Positions 48,111-56,183 of a DNA stretch of 64,000 nucleotides are shown here, piece by piece. The position numbers were made by a program, and so were the translations under genes. The stretch's first letter is position 1; each line of letters starts with the position of its first letter. A model generated the notes under the pieces. The model was not told the origin of the DNA. It ran no database searches and saw only the letters and a list, made by a program, of their open reading frames with translations. The DNA lies in contig NZ_BCYP01000011.1 of assembly GCF_001598255.1 (NCBI RefSeq), positions 150,495-214,494 on the forward strand, read 5' to 3'. This DNA is from Mitsuaria chitosanitabida ATCC BAA-476 = NBRC 102408. GTDB taxonomy: Bacteria; Pseudomonadota; Gammaproteobacteria; Burkholderiales; Burkholderiaceae_C.

Positions 48111-48441
48111 CGGGAACTCCCTGTCGTGATCGAGGCTCTGTGGCGTTCGGATCGTAGGAGTCCCCTTCGCGGAGCGGGATTGGGGGTCGCCTGTCGCGGG
48201 CGGAGGGCGGATGGCGTCCCGACCAATGTGGGGAATCGCACCTTGAGGGCGGGCGGAACGGATCTACCGAGGGTCGTCCGCCCAGCCGTGACATTTATCA
48301 AGATCAAGCCATCTTCCCGTCCGACGTAAGGATCGCGCAGCGCATCGTTCGTACGATGCCGGCGCAAGGGGGTAAGGGGTCCAACGACCCGCCAGCGGGG
48401 GGCGATGAAACGTCCTTCGGCGAACTTGGGAGCATGTCAGC
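48111..48441. promoter_or_regulatory. 331-base divergent intergenic region with an FNR-like site
   Basis: Between the acyltransferase and the HD-GYP-like gene. TTTATCAAGATCAA (48294-48307) matches the FNR consensus TTGAT-N4-ATCAA in 9 of 10 fixed positions and is 135 bases before the downstream start. I see no gene or other structure in the remainder. Confidence 0.5.
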
Positions 48442-49470
48442 GTGCGAAGTGAAGTCGAGATGGGCCCCCTGTTTCCGCTCGACCGGGAGGTCGGGTTTGG
48501 AGACGGCCCCGACGACTCGGCCGACGTGTTCGCGTCGCTTCTGCCCGTCGCCCTGATCGAGCGACTCGATCGGCACCGCCGCCGACTCTGCGCCCTGTTG
48601 CTGGACACGGCCCCGCAAGGATGGCTTCGACAGCTTCATGACGAGTTGGCGGCGTTTCGGCAGATGGTCTTCATGCGTCCGGACGAGACGCTGTTCTACC
48701 TGACGTACGTGAGCGCCCATGACCCGAGCATGTACAGCGCCACCCACGCGATGACCTGTGTCGCCATCGGCGACCTCGTGGGTCAGTGGTGCCGATGGAC
48801 CCACGACGAGATCACCGCGATCTCCGCGGCGGCCGTCACCATGAACCTGGGCATGACGGCGCTCCAGGATCAGTTGGCCGTCCGCAGCCAGGGCCTCAAT
48901 GCCGACGAACGGCAGACCATCGACGCGCATGCCGACACCAGCAGGCGGCTGCTGCTGGACGCGGGGGTCGAGGACCCGCTCTGGTTGGAAGTCGTCGAGC
49001 GTCACCATGAGCGGCAGGCGGTCTCCCGACTTCGTGATGCGCCCGCCGCTCGCCGCCTGAGCGAGGTCCTGCGTCGGGTGGACATCTATTCCGCGAAACT
49101 CAGCCGCAGGCGCCACAGGCAGGCCACCTCGTCGGCGATCGCCGCGCGCGACACCTTCCTCACCGACTCGGGGGCTCCGGACGAAATCGGCGCGGGCTTG
49201 CTACGCGTCATCGGGCTCTATCCACCGGGATCCTGGGTGTCCTTGGCCAACGGGGACATCGGCATCGTCATTCGCCGGGGTTGCAAGGCGCATCTGCCCA
49301 TCGTCGCGTCGGTCCGCCGAAGCGACGGTGGTCTTTATCACAACCCCCAATGCCGGGATACGGCCGACTCGCGCTTCGCCATCGTGCGCGGTCTGCGAGG
49401 CGGTGACGCGCGTGTCACGGTGGAGCCGCACAAGATGCTGGCGTGCTACTTGCAGCCCGCCGTGTTCTGA
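48442..49470 (+). CDS. Degenerate HD-GYP domain-like protein
   Basis: A 342-residue soluble protein. Residues about 95-230 follow the HD-GYP layout: YSATHAMTCVAIGDLVGQWC, then AAVTMNLGM where a catalytic HD would be, a helix with LNADERQTIDAHADTSRRLL and VVERHHERQAVSRL in place of the HHE...GYP loop. The HD pair and GYP are missing, so cyclic-di-GMP hydrolysis is unlikely. A beta-rich C-terminal part (SWVSLANGDIGIVIRRG) is usual in such proteins. GTG 48442 follows GGGAG; ATG 48460 is an alternative. Convergent with a diguanylate cyclase, 3 bases between stops. Confidence 0.75.
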   Translation: MRSEVEMGPLFPLDREVGFGDGPDDSADVFASLLPVALIERLDRHRRRLCALLLDTAPQGWLRQLHDELAAFRQMVFMRPDETLFYLTYVSAHDPSMYSATHAMTCVAIGDLVGQWCRWTHDEITAISAAAVTMNLGMTALQDQLAVRSQGLNADERQTIDAHADTSRRLLLDAGVEDPLWLEVVERHHERQAVSRLRDAPAARRLSEVLRRVDIYSAKLSRRRHRQATSSAIAARDTFLTDSGAPDEIGAGLLRVIGLYPPGSWVSLANGDIGIVIRRGCKAHLPIVASVRRSDGGLYHNPQCRDTADSRFAIVRGLRGGDARVTVEPHKMLACYLQPAVF

Positions 49471-49473
49471 GCG

Positions 49474-51363
49474 TTAGGCGTCTGGGCGCCGCGTCGCGAC
49501 CCGCCAGACGCTCACCTGCCCCTTGCCCGCCCGCTTGGCCGCGTACAAGGCCTCGTCGGCCCGATGCATGAGCTCGTCCAGGGCATCGCCCGGACCGCCC
49601 ATGGCGAGTCCCACGCTGGCGTCGACGCTCACCGTGCCGCCGCTCTCGAGCCGGATCGGCCCGCGGATCGATTGCCGCAAGCGTTCCAGTACCTGTCGGG
49701 CATCGGACTCGTCGGCCACGCTGGTCAAGGTCAGCACGAACTCGTCGCCGCCCAGTCGCACCGCCAGATCACCGTCGCGCAACGCGCTGGACAGGCGGGC
49801 GCCGACAACCCGAAGCACCTCGTCGCCGGCATCGTGGCCCAAGGCGTCGTTCACGGGCTTGAAGCCGTCGAGATCCAGATAGGCCACCGCCAAGGATGGG
49901 GGACGTGACGGGCGCGCGCGGGCCTCGGTGAACCAGGCCCGCAGGCCGCGACGATTCGGCAGCCCGGTCAGCGCGTCGCAGCGCGACAGATGCTGCGCGT
50001 CCTCCTCGCTGCGCTTGAGCGCGTCGATGTCCACCAGCATCCACAGGCTCTCGCCATCGCCCACCGAGGTCCCGCTCAGGTCCACCCAGAGGGGGCGGCC
50101 ATCCTTGCGCCGCATGCGCAGCTGGGTGCGGAAGCGCCGGCCCTCCCTCAACGCCTCGTAGCCGGTCGTGCCGATCTCCTGCCACGATTCATCGTCCAGA
50201 TAGAGCAGCCGGGTCGGGGTATGCATCAGTTCACCGGGCGCGTAGCCGAACATGCGCTCCAAGGCCGAGTTGTTCCAGGTCGTGAGGCGGTGCCGGACCC
50301 GCGACATGCCCACCAGTTCGTTGCGCAGCAGCAGGTCCTGCTCCCGGGCCACCCGCGCGGCGATGTCGCGGGCCTGGCGCTCCGCGCGATGCGCGCGAAA
50401 CAGGTGCAGCGACAGCGCGCCCATCGCCACCATCACCGCCAGCGCGATGCCCAGGTCCCGCCAGAGTTCTTCCTTCGTCGTCGCGAGCGCCTCTTGCGCG
50501 CCCACCCCGGCGACCACGAGGAGCGGGTAGGGGGCCACGCGGCGATAGGCGTTGATCCGCTCCACCCGGTCCAGCGCCGTGGTGGCGCGGAAAGTGCCCT
50601 GCTCCGGCGCCTTCTCGACCTGGCGGCGCAACGCGTCCGAGACGGTCGACGAGCCGATGCCCAGCGACGTCGACGCGTCGCGTGGGGCGTAACGCGCGAT
50701 CAGGCGCAAGTCCGGTCCTCGCACCGAGACCGCGCCGTCGACGCCCAGGTCCAGCATCCGGGGCGACGACAGAAAGTACTCGATGGGGACCTGCGCGAAG
50801 ACGGCGCCGACCGGCAGCCCGCGCCGGTCGTCGATCCGTCTCGACAGCACGAGCGCCCAGCGGCCCGGCCCCGCCAGCTCCAAGGGGCCGGAGAACTGCA
50901 TCCCTTCGGCGGCCAGCATGCGGTTCAGGAGCGGCCGGGGCAGGTCCGGGACGCGCGAGCCGTCCGCGGCACGGACGGCGCCGCCGTCCAGGGCCACCAG
51001 GCGCAACGCGCCGAGGTCGGGCCCGAGGATCGCGCCCAGTCGCGCGGCGGTCGTCCGGGACGCGTCGAGCCGCGCGGCGTCGGTGGCCGCGCCGGGAGCG
51101 CGCGCCTGTGTCGCCACGTCGGCCAGGGCGCGATCCAGCACCGACAGGTCGGAGGCGAGGTCGTGGCTCAGGCTGTGCGCGAGGTTCTGCGCGGCGCTCT
51201 CGGTCAGTCGCTGTCCGGCGGCACGCGACAGCGCGACGTTCTGCCAGACTGCGCCCAGGATGGCGCCATCGACCAGGAGGTTCGCGATGATCAGCCAGCC
51301 GGCGAAGCGGCGCAGCGGGGTGGTGGGAAGCCGATTCAGGCGCTCCGTGAGCGAAATGGACAA
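49474..51363 (-). CDS. Membrane diguanylate cyclase: dCACHE-like sensor, PAS and GGDEF
   Basis: Makes cyclic-di-GMP from GTP. The 629-residue protein has a first membrane segment at about 21-43, a periplasmic sensor of about 255 residues resembling dCACHE folds and a second segment at about 303-322. A PAS domain spans about 345-455 (MFGYAPGELMHTPTRLLYLD). The C-terminal cyclase has the intact signature GGDEF at 538-542 and an RxxD product-inhibition site at 529-532. It is likely active and feedback-controlled. It ends 3 bases from the HD-GYP-like gene on the other strand. Confidence 0.94.
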   Translation of the reverse strand: MSISLTERLNRLPTTPLRRFAGWLIIANLLVDGAILGAVWQNVALSRAAGQRLTESAAQNLAHSLSHDLASDLSVLDRALADVATQARAPGAATDAARLDASRTTAARLGAILGPDLGALRLVALDGGAVRAADGSRVPDLPRPLLNRMLAAEGMQFSGPLELAGPGRWALVLSRRIDDRRGLPVGAVFAQVPIEYFLSSPRMLDLGVDGAVSVRGPDLRLIARYAPRDASTSLGIGSSTVSDALRRQVEKAPEQGTFRATTALDRVERINAYRRVAPYPLLVVAGVGAQEALATTKEELWRDLGIALAVMVAMGALSLHLFRAHRAERQARDIAARVAREQDLLLRNELVGMSRVRHRLTTWNNSALERMFGYAPGELMHTPTRLLYLDDESWQEIGTTGYEALREGRRFRTQLRMRRKDGRPLWVDLSGTSVGDGESLWMLVDIDALKRSEEDAQHLSRCDALTGLPNRRGLRAWFTEARARPSRPPSLAVAYLDLDGFKPVNDALGHDAGDEVLRVVGARLSSALRDGDLAVRLGGDEFVLTLTSVADESDARQVLERLRQSIRGPIRLESGGTVSVDASVGLAMGGPGDALDELMHRADEALYAAKRAGKGQVSVWRVATRRPDA

Positions 51364-51702
51364 CGGCGTCTGCGCGCCCTTCGCATCCCTGGCGATGACG
51401 CCCCGGGCGCCCGGCGGGCGGCTCTGGAACGAGCGCCAATATACCGAGCCCGACCCGACAGGAGCCTGACATTCCGCAGCGCGCGCTCGCGCGCCGTGGA
51501 CGACCGCACCGATGGTCCGCGGCGCCCCCCGGAATGTGGGGTCCGGATCTGCGCGCCGCGCCGCGCGGCACGACGGCCGGGGGCGCTCGACATCGCGGGA
51601 TGCGTTTGCTCAATCGTCGCGCGCCGCCGCCTGTCCAGAATGAAGTCGCTCATCGCTGGCGGCCGGTGGCGAGCCCGGGAAACAGGCCGCGGGGAGTTCC
51701 AC
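51364..51702. promoter_or_regulatory. 339-base divergent region between the cyclase and the first USP gene
   Basis: No gene is supported. It contains the FNR-like site at 51600-51613 with a matched -10 at 51636-51641, and GGGGAG as the USP ribosome site near 51691-51696. I see no clear promoter for the cyclase on the minus strand. Confidence 0.4.
51600..51641 (+). promoter_or_regulatory. FNR-like site and -10 of the usp-usp operon
   Basis: ATGCGTTTGCTCAA (51600-51613) matches TTGCGCTCGCTCAA, found twice elsewhere in this cluster, at 11 of 14 positions. Exactly 22 bases later CAGAAT (51636-51641) resembles a -10, the class II FNR/CRP geometry with the site centred at -41.5. A start near 51648 gives a 55-base leader. 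Confidence 0.5.
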
Positions 51703-52197
51703 ATGTATGCACGGATCCTGGTGCCGATCGACGGCAGTCCGACCGCGAACGCAGGGCTGGACGAGGCGATCCGCCTGGCCCTGAAGCTCGATGCCACGCT
51801 GGTGCTGCTGCACGTCGTCAACGAGCGGCCACTTATGCTCGAGACCGCGACCGCCGCCTCCTTCGACGAGATCCGTCGGCAGATGCTGGCGGACGGCGAC
51901 CGCTTGCTGGAAGACGCCGCGCGCCGCGCGCTCGATGCCGGCGTGTCAAGCGAGTCGGCGATCAAGGAGTTGACGGCGGGCCGTGTGTCCGACGTCATCG
52001 TGCGCGAGGTGGGGCGGCGCGGCTGCGACCTGGTGGTGATGGGCACGCACGGCCGCCGGGGCGTGTCGCGCCTGATCATGGGCAGCGACGCCGAGCTGGT
52101 GGTGCGCGAGTCCGCCGTGCCCGTGCTCATGGTGCGCGACAGCGCGGCGCGTCGCGCGCTCGACCTGCCAGCGGCCGACACCGCCGGCGCGCATTGA
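51703..52197 (+). CDS. Universal stress protein (UspA family)
   Basis: A 164-residue single-domain UspA protein. The first strand MYARILVPIDGSPTANAG carries the nucleotide-binding Asp. GTHGRRGVSRLIMGSDAE fits the ATP loop G-x2-G-x9-G-S. ATG 51703 is given by family start and the GGGGAG ribosome site. A second usp gene begins 11 bases downstream. Role inferred from family: survival under starvation or low oxygen. Confidence 0.93.
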   Translation: MYARILVPIDGSPTANAGLDEAIRLALKLDATLVLLHVVNERPLMLETATAASFDEIRRQMLADGDRLLEDAARRALDAGVSSESAIKELTAGRVSDVIVREVGRRGCDLVVMGTHGRRGVSRLIMGSDAELVVRESAVPVLMVRDSAARRALDLPAADTAGAH

Positions 52198-52208
52198 GGA
52201 GGCGACTC

Positions 52209-52688
52209 ATGTACCGATCTATCCTGGTTCCCGTGGATGGAAGCGCCACCTCGGCACGCGGTCTGCGCGATGCCATCGCGCTGGCGCGGCCGCTGGGCGC
52301 CCGCATCACCGTGCTGCACGTGCTGGATGTCTATCCCTTCTTCGGCCATGCCGGCTGGAGCGGCGAGCTGGAACTGCAACTCGCGCCGCGGCGCGAGGTG
52401 GCGAACGAACTGCTCGCCTCGGCGGCGCTCGACGCGCAGGAGGCGCAGGTGCCGGTGTCGACCGTGCTGAAGGAATCGCTGGACGTGCACGCCGGCGCGG
52501 AGATCGTGCGTCAGGCACGTGAGCTGGGGTGCGACCTGATCGTCATGGGCACGCACGGCCGGCGCGGCCTGTCGCGGATGCTGGTGGGCAGCGACGCGCT
52601 GGTGGTGCTGCGCGACAGCACCGTCCCCGTGCTGCTGGTGGGGCCGCCCGAGAAGGCCTCGCTCCCGGGCGGACACGCCGGCTCCTGA
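52209..52688 (+). CDS. Universal stress protein (UspA family)
   Basis: A 159-residue UspA protein starting MYRSILVPVDGSATSARGL, with GTHGRRGLSRMLVGSDALVV as the ATP-binding loop. A GAGGAGG site precedes ATG 52209. It shares an operon with the preceding usp gene and is related to it in the C-terminal half but not in the central helix. It converges on the Crp/Fnr gene with 14 bases between. Confidence 0.93.
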   Translation: MYRSILVPVDGSATSARGLRDAIALARPLGARITVLHVLDVYPFFGHAGWSGELELQLAPRREVANELLASAALDAQEAQVPVSTVLKESLDVHAGAEIVRQARELGCDLIVMGTHGRRGLSRMLVGSDALVVLRDSTVPVLLVGPPEKASLPGGHAGS

Positions 52689-52702
52689 CGGGGGACGCGG
52701 AC

Positions 52703-53464
52703 TCAGGATGCCGCGAGATCCCGTTCCGGGCGCGTGGTGGACTGCCGGGCGATCAGTCCCGGCTCGTCGACGAGATCGACGTCCCGATGCTTGACGCGGA
52801 TGAGGCCTTCCGTCGACAGCAGACCGAGCGAGCGGCTCACCGATTCATGCGACACGCCCAGCAGGCTGGCGATCTCGCGCCGGCTCATGCGCAGATGGAT
52901 GCGGCTGCATGGCTGTTCCGGTGAGGCGAGGCGCGCCGACAGCTGCAGAAGGAATCGCGCCAGGCGGACCTCGGCGGCCACGGCCGCCATGTTGTGCAGC
53001 GTGGCGCCGCGGCGCGCGAGCTCCAGGCTGGCGGCGCGCGCCTGCAGGCGCGCCAGGGCCGGGGCTTCCCGCATCGCCCGCTGCCAGTCCTTGAGCGCGA
53101 GCACCACCACCGAGGAAGGTTCCAGCGCGACCGCACCGGTCTCGTGCCGCTCGTCGTGCAGCCCGTCCAGACCGAGCATGTCCCCCTGCAGGGCGAAGGC
53201 ATGCACCTGCTCGTATCCGTCGCGCTCCGTCTGGAACACCTTGAAGGTGCCCGAGCGCACGAGGTAGAGGCTCGCCAGCGGCGTCCCCTCCAGCACCAGC
53301 GGCTGGCCGGCCTCGAGCCAGCGCACGGGGAAGGTGTGTCGGTCGAGCATCGCGTCGGTCTCGTCGCCCTCGGGCGCGGGCATGCCGCTCCAGCGCAGCA
53401 GGTCCGCGGCGCTGCAACGGGCCTGGGGTGCCTCGGGCTTCTCGGGGGTGCACGTGGTCGTCAT
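52703..53464 (-). CDS. Crp/Fnr family transcriptional regulator lacking the FNR cysteine cluster
   Basis: A 253-residue activator: cyclic-nucleotide-binding-like beta barrel (about 35-125), long dimer helix, and a winged helix at about 175-235 (MSRREIASLLGVSHESVSRSL). The recognition helix has E-x-x-S-R, as in FNR, predicting TTGAT-type half-sites. The FNR iron-sulfur ligands (C-x2-C-x5-C plus a central Cys) are absent: only Cys5, Cys17 and one near 190 remain. ATG 53464 is set by GGAGGGAC. It lies inside the stress cluster it probably controls. Its signal is unknown. Confidence 0.9.
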   Translation of the reverse strand: MTTTCTPEKPEAPQARCSAADLLRWSGMPAPEGDETDAMLDRHTFPVRWLEAGQPLVLEGTPLASLYLVRSGTFKVFQTERDGYEQVHAFALQGDMLGLDGLHDERHETGAVALEPSSVVVLALKDWQRAMREAPALARLQARAASLELARRGATLHNMAAVAAEVRLARFLLQLSARLASPEQPCSRIHLRMSRREIASLLGVSHESVSRSLGLLSTEGLIRVKHRDVDLVDEPGLIARQSTTRPERDLAAS

Positions 53465-53506
53465 GTCGTCCCTCCTGGACATGCCGCCAACAGTAGGTCC
53501 CCTCAT

Positions 53507-53541
53507 TCTTGTGAACAAGACGCCGGATTGACTTCGATCAA
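53507..53541. promoter_or_regulatory. FNR box and adjacent palindrome upstream of the Crp/Fnr gene
   Basis: TTGACTTCGATCAA (53528-53541) matches TTGAT-N4-ATCAA in 9 of 10 positions. Next to it TCTTGT-GA-ACAAGA (53507-53520) is a perfect 6-bp inverted repeat. They lie 43-77 bases upstream of the regulator start, suggesting control by an FNR-type protein, perhaps itself. Confidence 0.6.
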
Positions 53542-53646
53542 TCGCGAGGATGGTCATCACGGAACCAAGGCATCGAGGTTGACATGCGTCATCCGTGGCA
53601 GGCCGTTCCGTCGTCCCGCGTTCGCGCCTTCTCGCGGGAGCGGGAC

Positions 53647-54483
53647 TCAATGCGCCATCAGCACCGGCACCGTCATCGCATCCAGCAGCGTGCGGGACGT
53701 GCCGCCGAAGAGGTCCTCCATCCAGCGCGGATGACCATAGGCGCCCACCACGATCAGGTCGATGGTGCCGTCGCACGCGGCCGACAACATCGCCTCGCCG
53801 AAGGGCGCCGTGGTGGGGGAGATCTGCTCCTCGACGTCCACACCCTGGAACGCGAGCCACTGGCGCAAGCCGTGCATGTGCTGTCGCACGCGGACAGCTT
53901 CCCCGCCGTGGTGCCAGTGCGAAAGGCTCACTTCGCCCGCGCGGCGCAGCAGCGGCAATGCCTCGGTCATCGCGCGCACCGCCTCGCGGCTCTCGTTCCA
54001 GCCGACCAGCATGCGGTCCATGCCCAGCAGACCGCGCTGCACGTAGGGCACCACCAGCGTGGGACGCGCGCTGTGCATCAGGACCTGTTCCAGCACGGCG
54101 CGGTCCTGTCGATGACCGCTGTGCGCCGGGTCCGGCTGGCTCATCACCAGCAGATCGGTGCACTGCGCATGGGTGATGAAGGAGGGCGCGTGCGGTGCGC
54201 GGTCCACCAGGGCCTCGAAGGACCGCAAGCGGGCAGCCTTGCAGCGCTCGTGAAACTCGGCCGCGGCGGATTGGGCCTGTTCGATCAGCAGTTCCCAGGC
54301 CGTCGCCGCGTCATCGCCGAGCATCGCGGCCGCCTCCGGCGCCGCGGGCAGGTCCACCAGTCCCGTCGGCGCGACACCGATGAGATGCGCGCCGAAGTCG
54401 CGCGCCAGGGCGATCGCCAGGTCGGTGCGCGCGAAACGGGTCGGGCTGGCATCCAGGCCGACCATCAACGTTCGGTAGGTCAT
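53647..54483 (-). CDS. Tandem universal stress protein (two UspA domains)
   Basis: A 278-residue protein with two UspA folds. The first (residues 1-150, MTYRTLMVGLDASPTRFART) lacks the ATP loop. The second (about 155-278) keeps VGAYGHPRWMEDLFGGTSRTLL, which fits G-x2-G-x9-G-T/S. This split, with one nucleotide-binding half, is common in tandem Usps. It is 22 bases downstream of the alcohol dehydrogenase gene and likely cotranscribed. Confidence 0.92.
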   Translation of the reverse strand: MTYRTLMVGLDASPTRFARTDLAIALARDFGAHLIGVAPTGLVDLPAAPEAAAMLGDDAATAWELLIEQAQSAAAEFHERCKAARLRSFEALVDRAPHAPSFITHAQCTDLLVMSQPDPAHSGHRQDRAVLEQVLMHSARPTLVVPYVQRGLLGMDRMLVGWNESREAVRAMTEALPLLRRAGEVSLSHWHHGGEAVRVRQHMHGLRQWLAFQGVDVEEQISPTTAPFGEAMLSAACDGTIDLIVVGAYGHPRWMEDLFGGTSRTLLDAMTVPVLMAH

Positions 54484-54505
54484 GAGTGACTCCTCGCGAC
54501 AGGGT

Positions 54506-55528
54506 TCAATCGAAGGTGAGCACGGCGCGACCCTCGACCCGGCCGCGGCGCAGCGCATCCAGCACGTCGTTGACCTCGTCCAGACGATGCGTCGTGGTCG
54601 ACGCCCGCACCTGGCCGTCAGCCGCGAACTGCAAGGCCTCGCACAGGTCCTGACGCGTGCCGACGATGGAGCCCCGCACGGTCTTGGCATTGAGCACCAT
54701 GTCGAAGATCGGCAAGGCGAAGTCTCCCGGCGGCAGCCCCACCATGGACATCGTCCCGCGCTTGCGCAGCATGCCCAGCGACTGCGCGAAGGACTGGCGC
54801 GAGACAGCCGTCACGAGCGCGCCATGCACCCCCTGGAGCTCCCGCTGAACCGCGACGGCGGGATCCTCGTCCGACGCGTTGACGCACAACTCCGCGCCCA
54901 GCTTCGCGGCGAGCGCGAGCTTGGCACCGTCGACATCCACCGCCACGACGTGCAGGCCCATGGCCCGCGCATACTGGACCGCCAGGTGTCCCAGCCCGCC
55001 GGCCCCCACGACGGCGACCCACTGGCCCGGGCGCGCATCCAGCACCTTCAGCCCCTTGTAGACGGTCAGCCCCGCGCAGAGGATGGGGGCCATGGCTTCG
55101 AACGTCCCCTTGGCCGGGAGATGGCCGACGTAGCCCGGATCCGCCAGGACGAACTCCGCGAACCCGCCGTTGACCGTGTAGCCGGTCATCTGCTGGTGGT
55201 CGCACAAGGTCTCCCAGCCGGTGAGGCAATGCTCGCAGTGGCCGCAGGCGGTATGCAGCCATGGCACGCCGACGCGGTCGCCCTCCCGGATGTGCTTCAC
55301 GCCCGCGCCGACGGCGGCTACGGTACCCACGCCCTCATGGCCCGGGATGAACGGCAGCCGTGGCTTCACGGGCCAATCCCCGTCGGCGGCATGCAAGTCG
55401 GTGTGGCACACGCCGCAGGCGGCCATCTTGACCAGGATCTGCCCGGGCCGGACCTCGGGGATCGGGACGTCCTCGAGGACGAGCGGCTCGCGGAAGGCAT
55501 GGGCCACCGCGGCATTCATCGTGCGCAT
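54506..55528 (-). CDS. Zinc-dependent alcohol dehydrogenase (AdhP-like)
   Basis: A 340-residue medium-chain dehydrogenase. The catalytic zinc site has CGVCHTDLHAADGDW and GHEGVG. The structural zinc has four Cys in CGHCEHCLTGWETLC. The Rossmann loop is VVGAGGLGHLAVQYA, followed by a VDVD end of strand that favours NAD. The sequence style is that of propanol-preferring ADHs used in fermentation or aldehyde disposal. ATG 55528 follows AAGGAG. It shares its upstream region with a divergent usp gene and an FNR-like site. Confidence 0.93.
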   Translation of the reverse strand: MRTMNAAVAHAFREPLVLEDVPIPEVRPGQILVKMAACGVCHTDLHAADGDWPVKPRLPFIPGHEGVGTVAAVGAGVKHIREGDRVGVPWLHTACGHCEHCLTGWETLCDHQQMTGYTVNGGFAEFVLADPGYVGHLPAKGTFEAMAPILCAGLTVYKGLKVLDARPGQWVAVVGAGGLGHLAVQYARAMGLHVVAVDVDGAKLALAAKLGAELCVNASDEDPAVAVQRELQGVHGALVTAVSRQSFAQSLGMLRKRGTMSMVGLPPGDFALPIFDMVLNAKTVRGSIVGTRQDLCEALQFAADGQVRASTTTHRLDEVNDVLDALRRGRVEGRAVLTFD

Positions 55529-55620
55529 GGAAACTCCTTGGAAGGCAACGATCCGGTGCGGCACGCGTGTCCGCGCCACGACGGGATACGGCCATCTTGA
55601 TCTCCGCGCAGCGGCGCGGA

Positions 55621-55662
55621 TTGCGCTCGCTCAAATGCGGTCCATCGCCGGATCTGTAGGGT
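55621..55662 (+). promoter_or_regulatory. FNR-like site and -10 between adh and usp
   Basis: TTGCGCTCGCTCAA (55621-55634) followed after 22 bases by TAGGGT (55657-55662), predicting a start near 55669 for the usp gene. The same 14-mer occurs at 57805. In the other direction, toward the dehydrogenase, CAAGAT lies about 21 bases from the site, so it may serve both genes. Confidence 0.55.
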
Positions 55663-55719
55663 GTCCTCGACCGATGGAGGCGGACCGCGCGTCCACGGTC
55701 GACTTCGAGGAGAAAGACC

Positions 55720-56172
55720 ATGTACCGCCATGTCCTGCTCGCCTATGACGGGAGTCCACCCGCGCGCGCCGCGCTGACCGAAGCGCTACGGCTCCTCAAG
55801 GGGCAGCCGACGATGCTGTCGCTGGCCTATGTGATGTCGGATCTTCCCTTCGACGTGGAGCTCTCCGCGGGCTCGGTGCTCGACGCATCGCGGCAAGCGC
55901 AACGCACCGCGGCCGAGCGCCTGCTCCACCACGCGCGCGATCAAGCCACGCTGGCCGAGGTCGACGCGCAGCCCGTCGTTCTGGAATCGGCGGGGCGTCG
56001 CGTGGCGGAGGTGCTCGTCGAGCACGCACGGCGCCTGCACGCGGGGCTTGTCATCGTTGGCTCGCACGGCCGGCACGGCGTGAGCCGCGCGCTGCTGGGC
56101 AGCGACGCGGAACTCGTCGCCCGGCTTTCGCCGATTCCGGTGCTGATCGTCAAGGCGAACGAGGCAGGCTGA
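55720..56172 (+). CDS. Universal stress protein (UspA family)
   Basis: A 150-residue UspA protein starting MYRHVLLAYDGSPPARAAL, with GSHGRHGVSRALLGSDAELV as ATP loop. GAGGAG precedes ATG 55720. It converges on the beta-CASP gene with 11 bases between stops. It is the fourth Usp gene within 4.5 kb. Confidence 0.93.
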   Translation: MYRHVLLAYDGSPPARAALTEALRLLKGQPTMLSLAYVMSDLPFDVELSAGSVLDASRQAQRTAAERLLHHARDQATLAEVDAQPVVLESAGRRVAEVLVEHARRLHAGLVIVGSHGRHGVSRALLGSDAELVARLSPIPVLIVKANEAG

Positions 56173-56183
56173 CCGCCTCGATC

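Noticed and set aside
48442..49470. HD-GYP-like protein as an active cyclic-di-GMP phosphodiesterase
   Set aside because: The HD pair and the GYP motif are not present in the expected positions.
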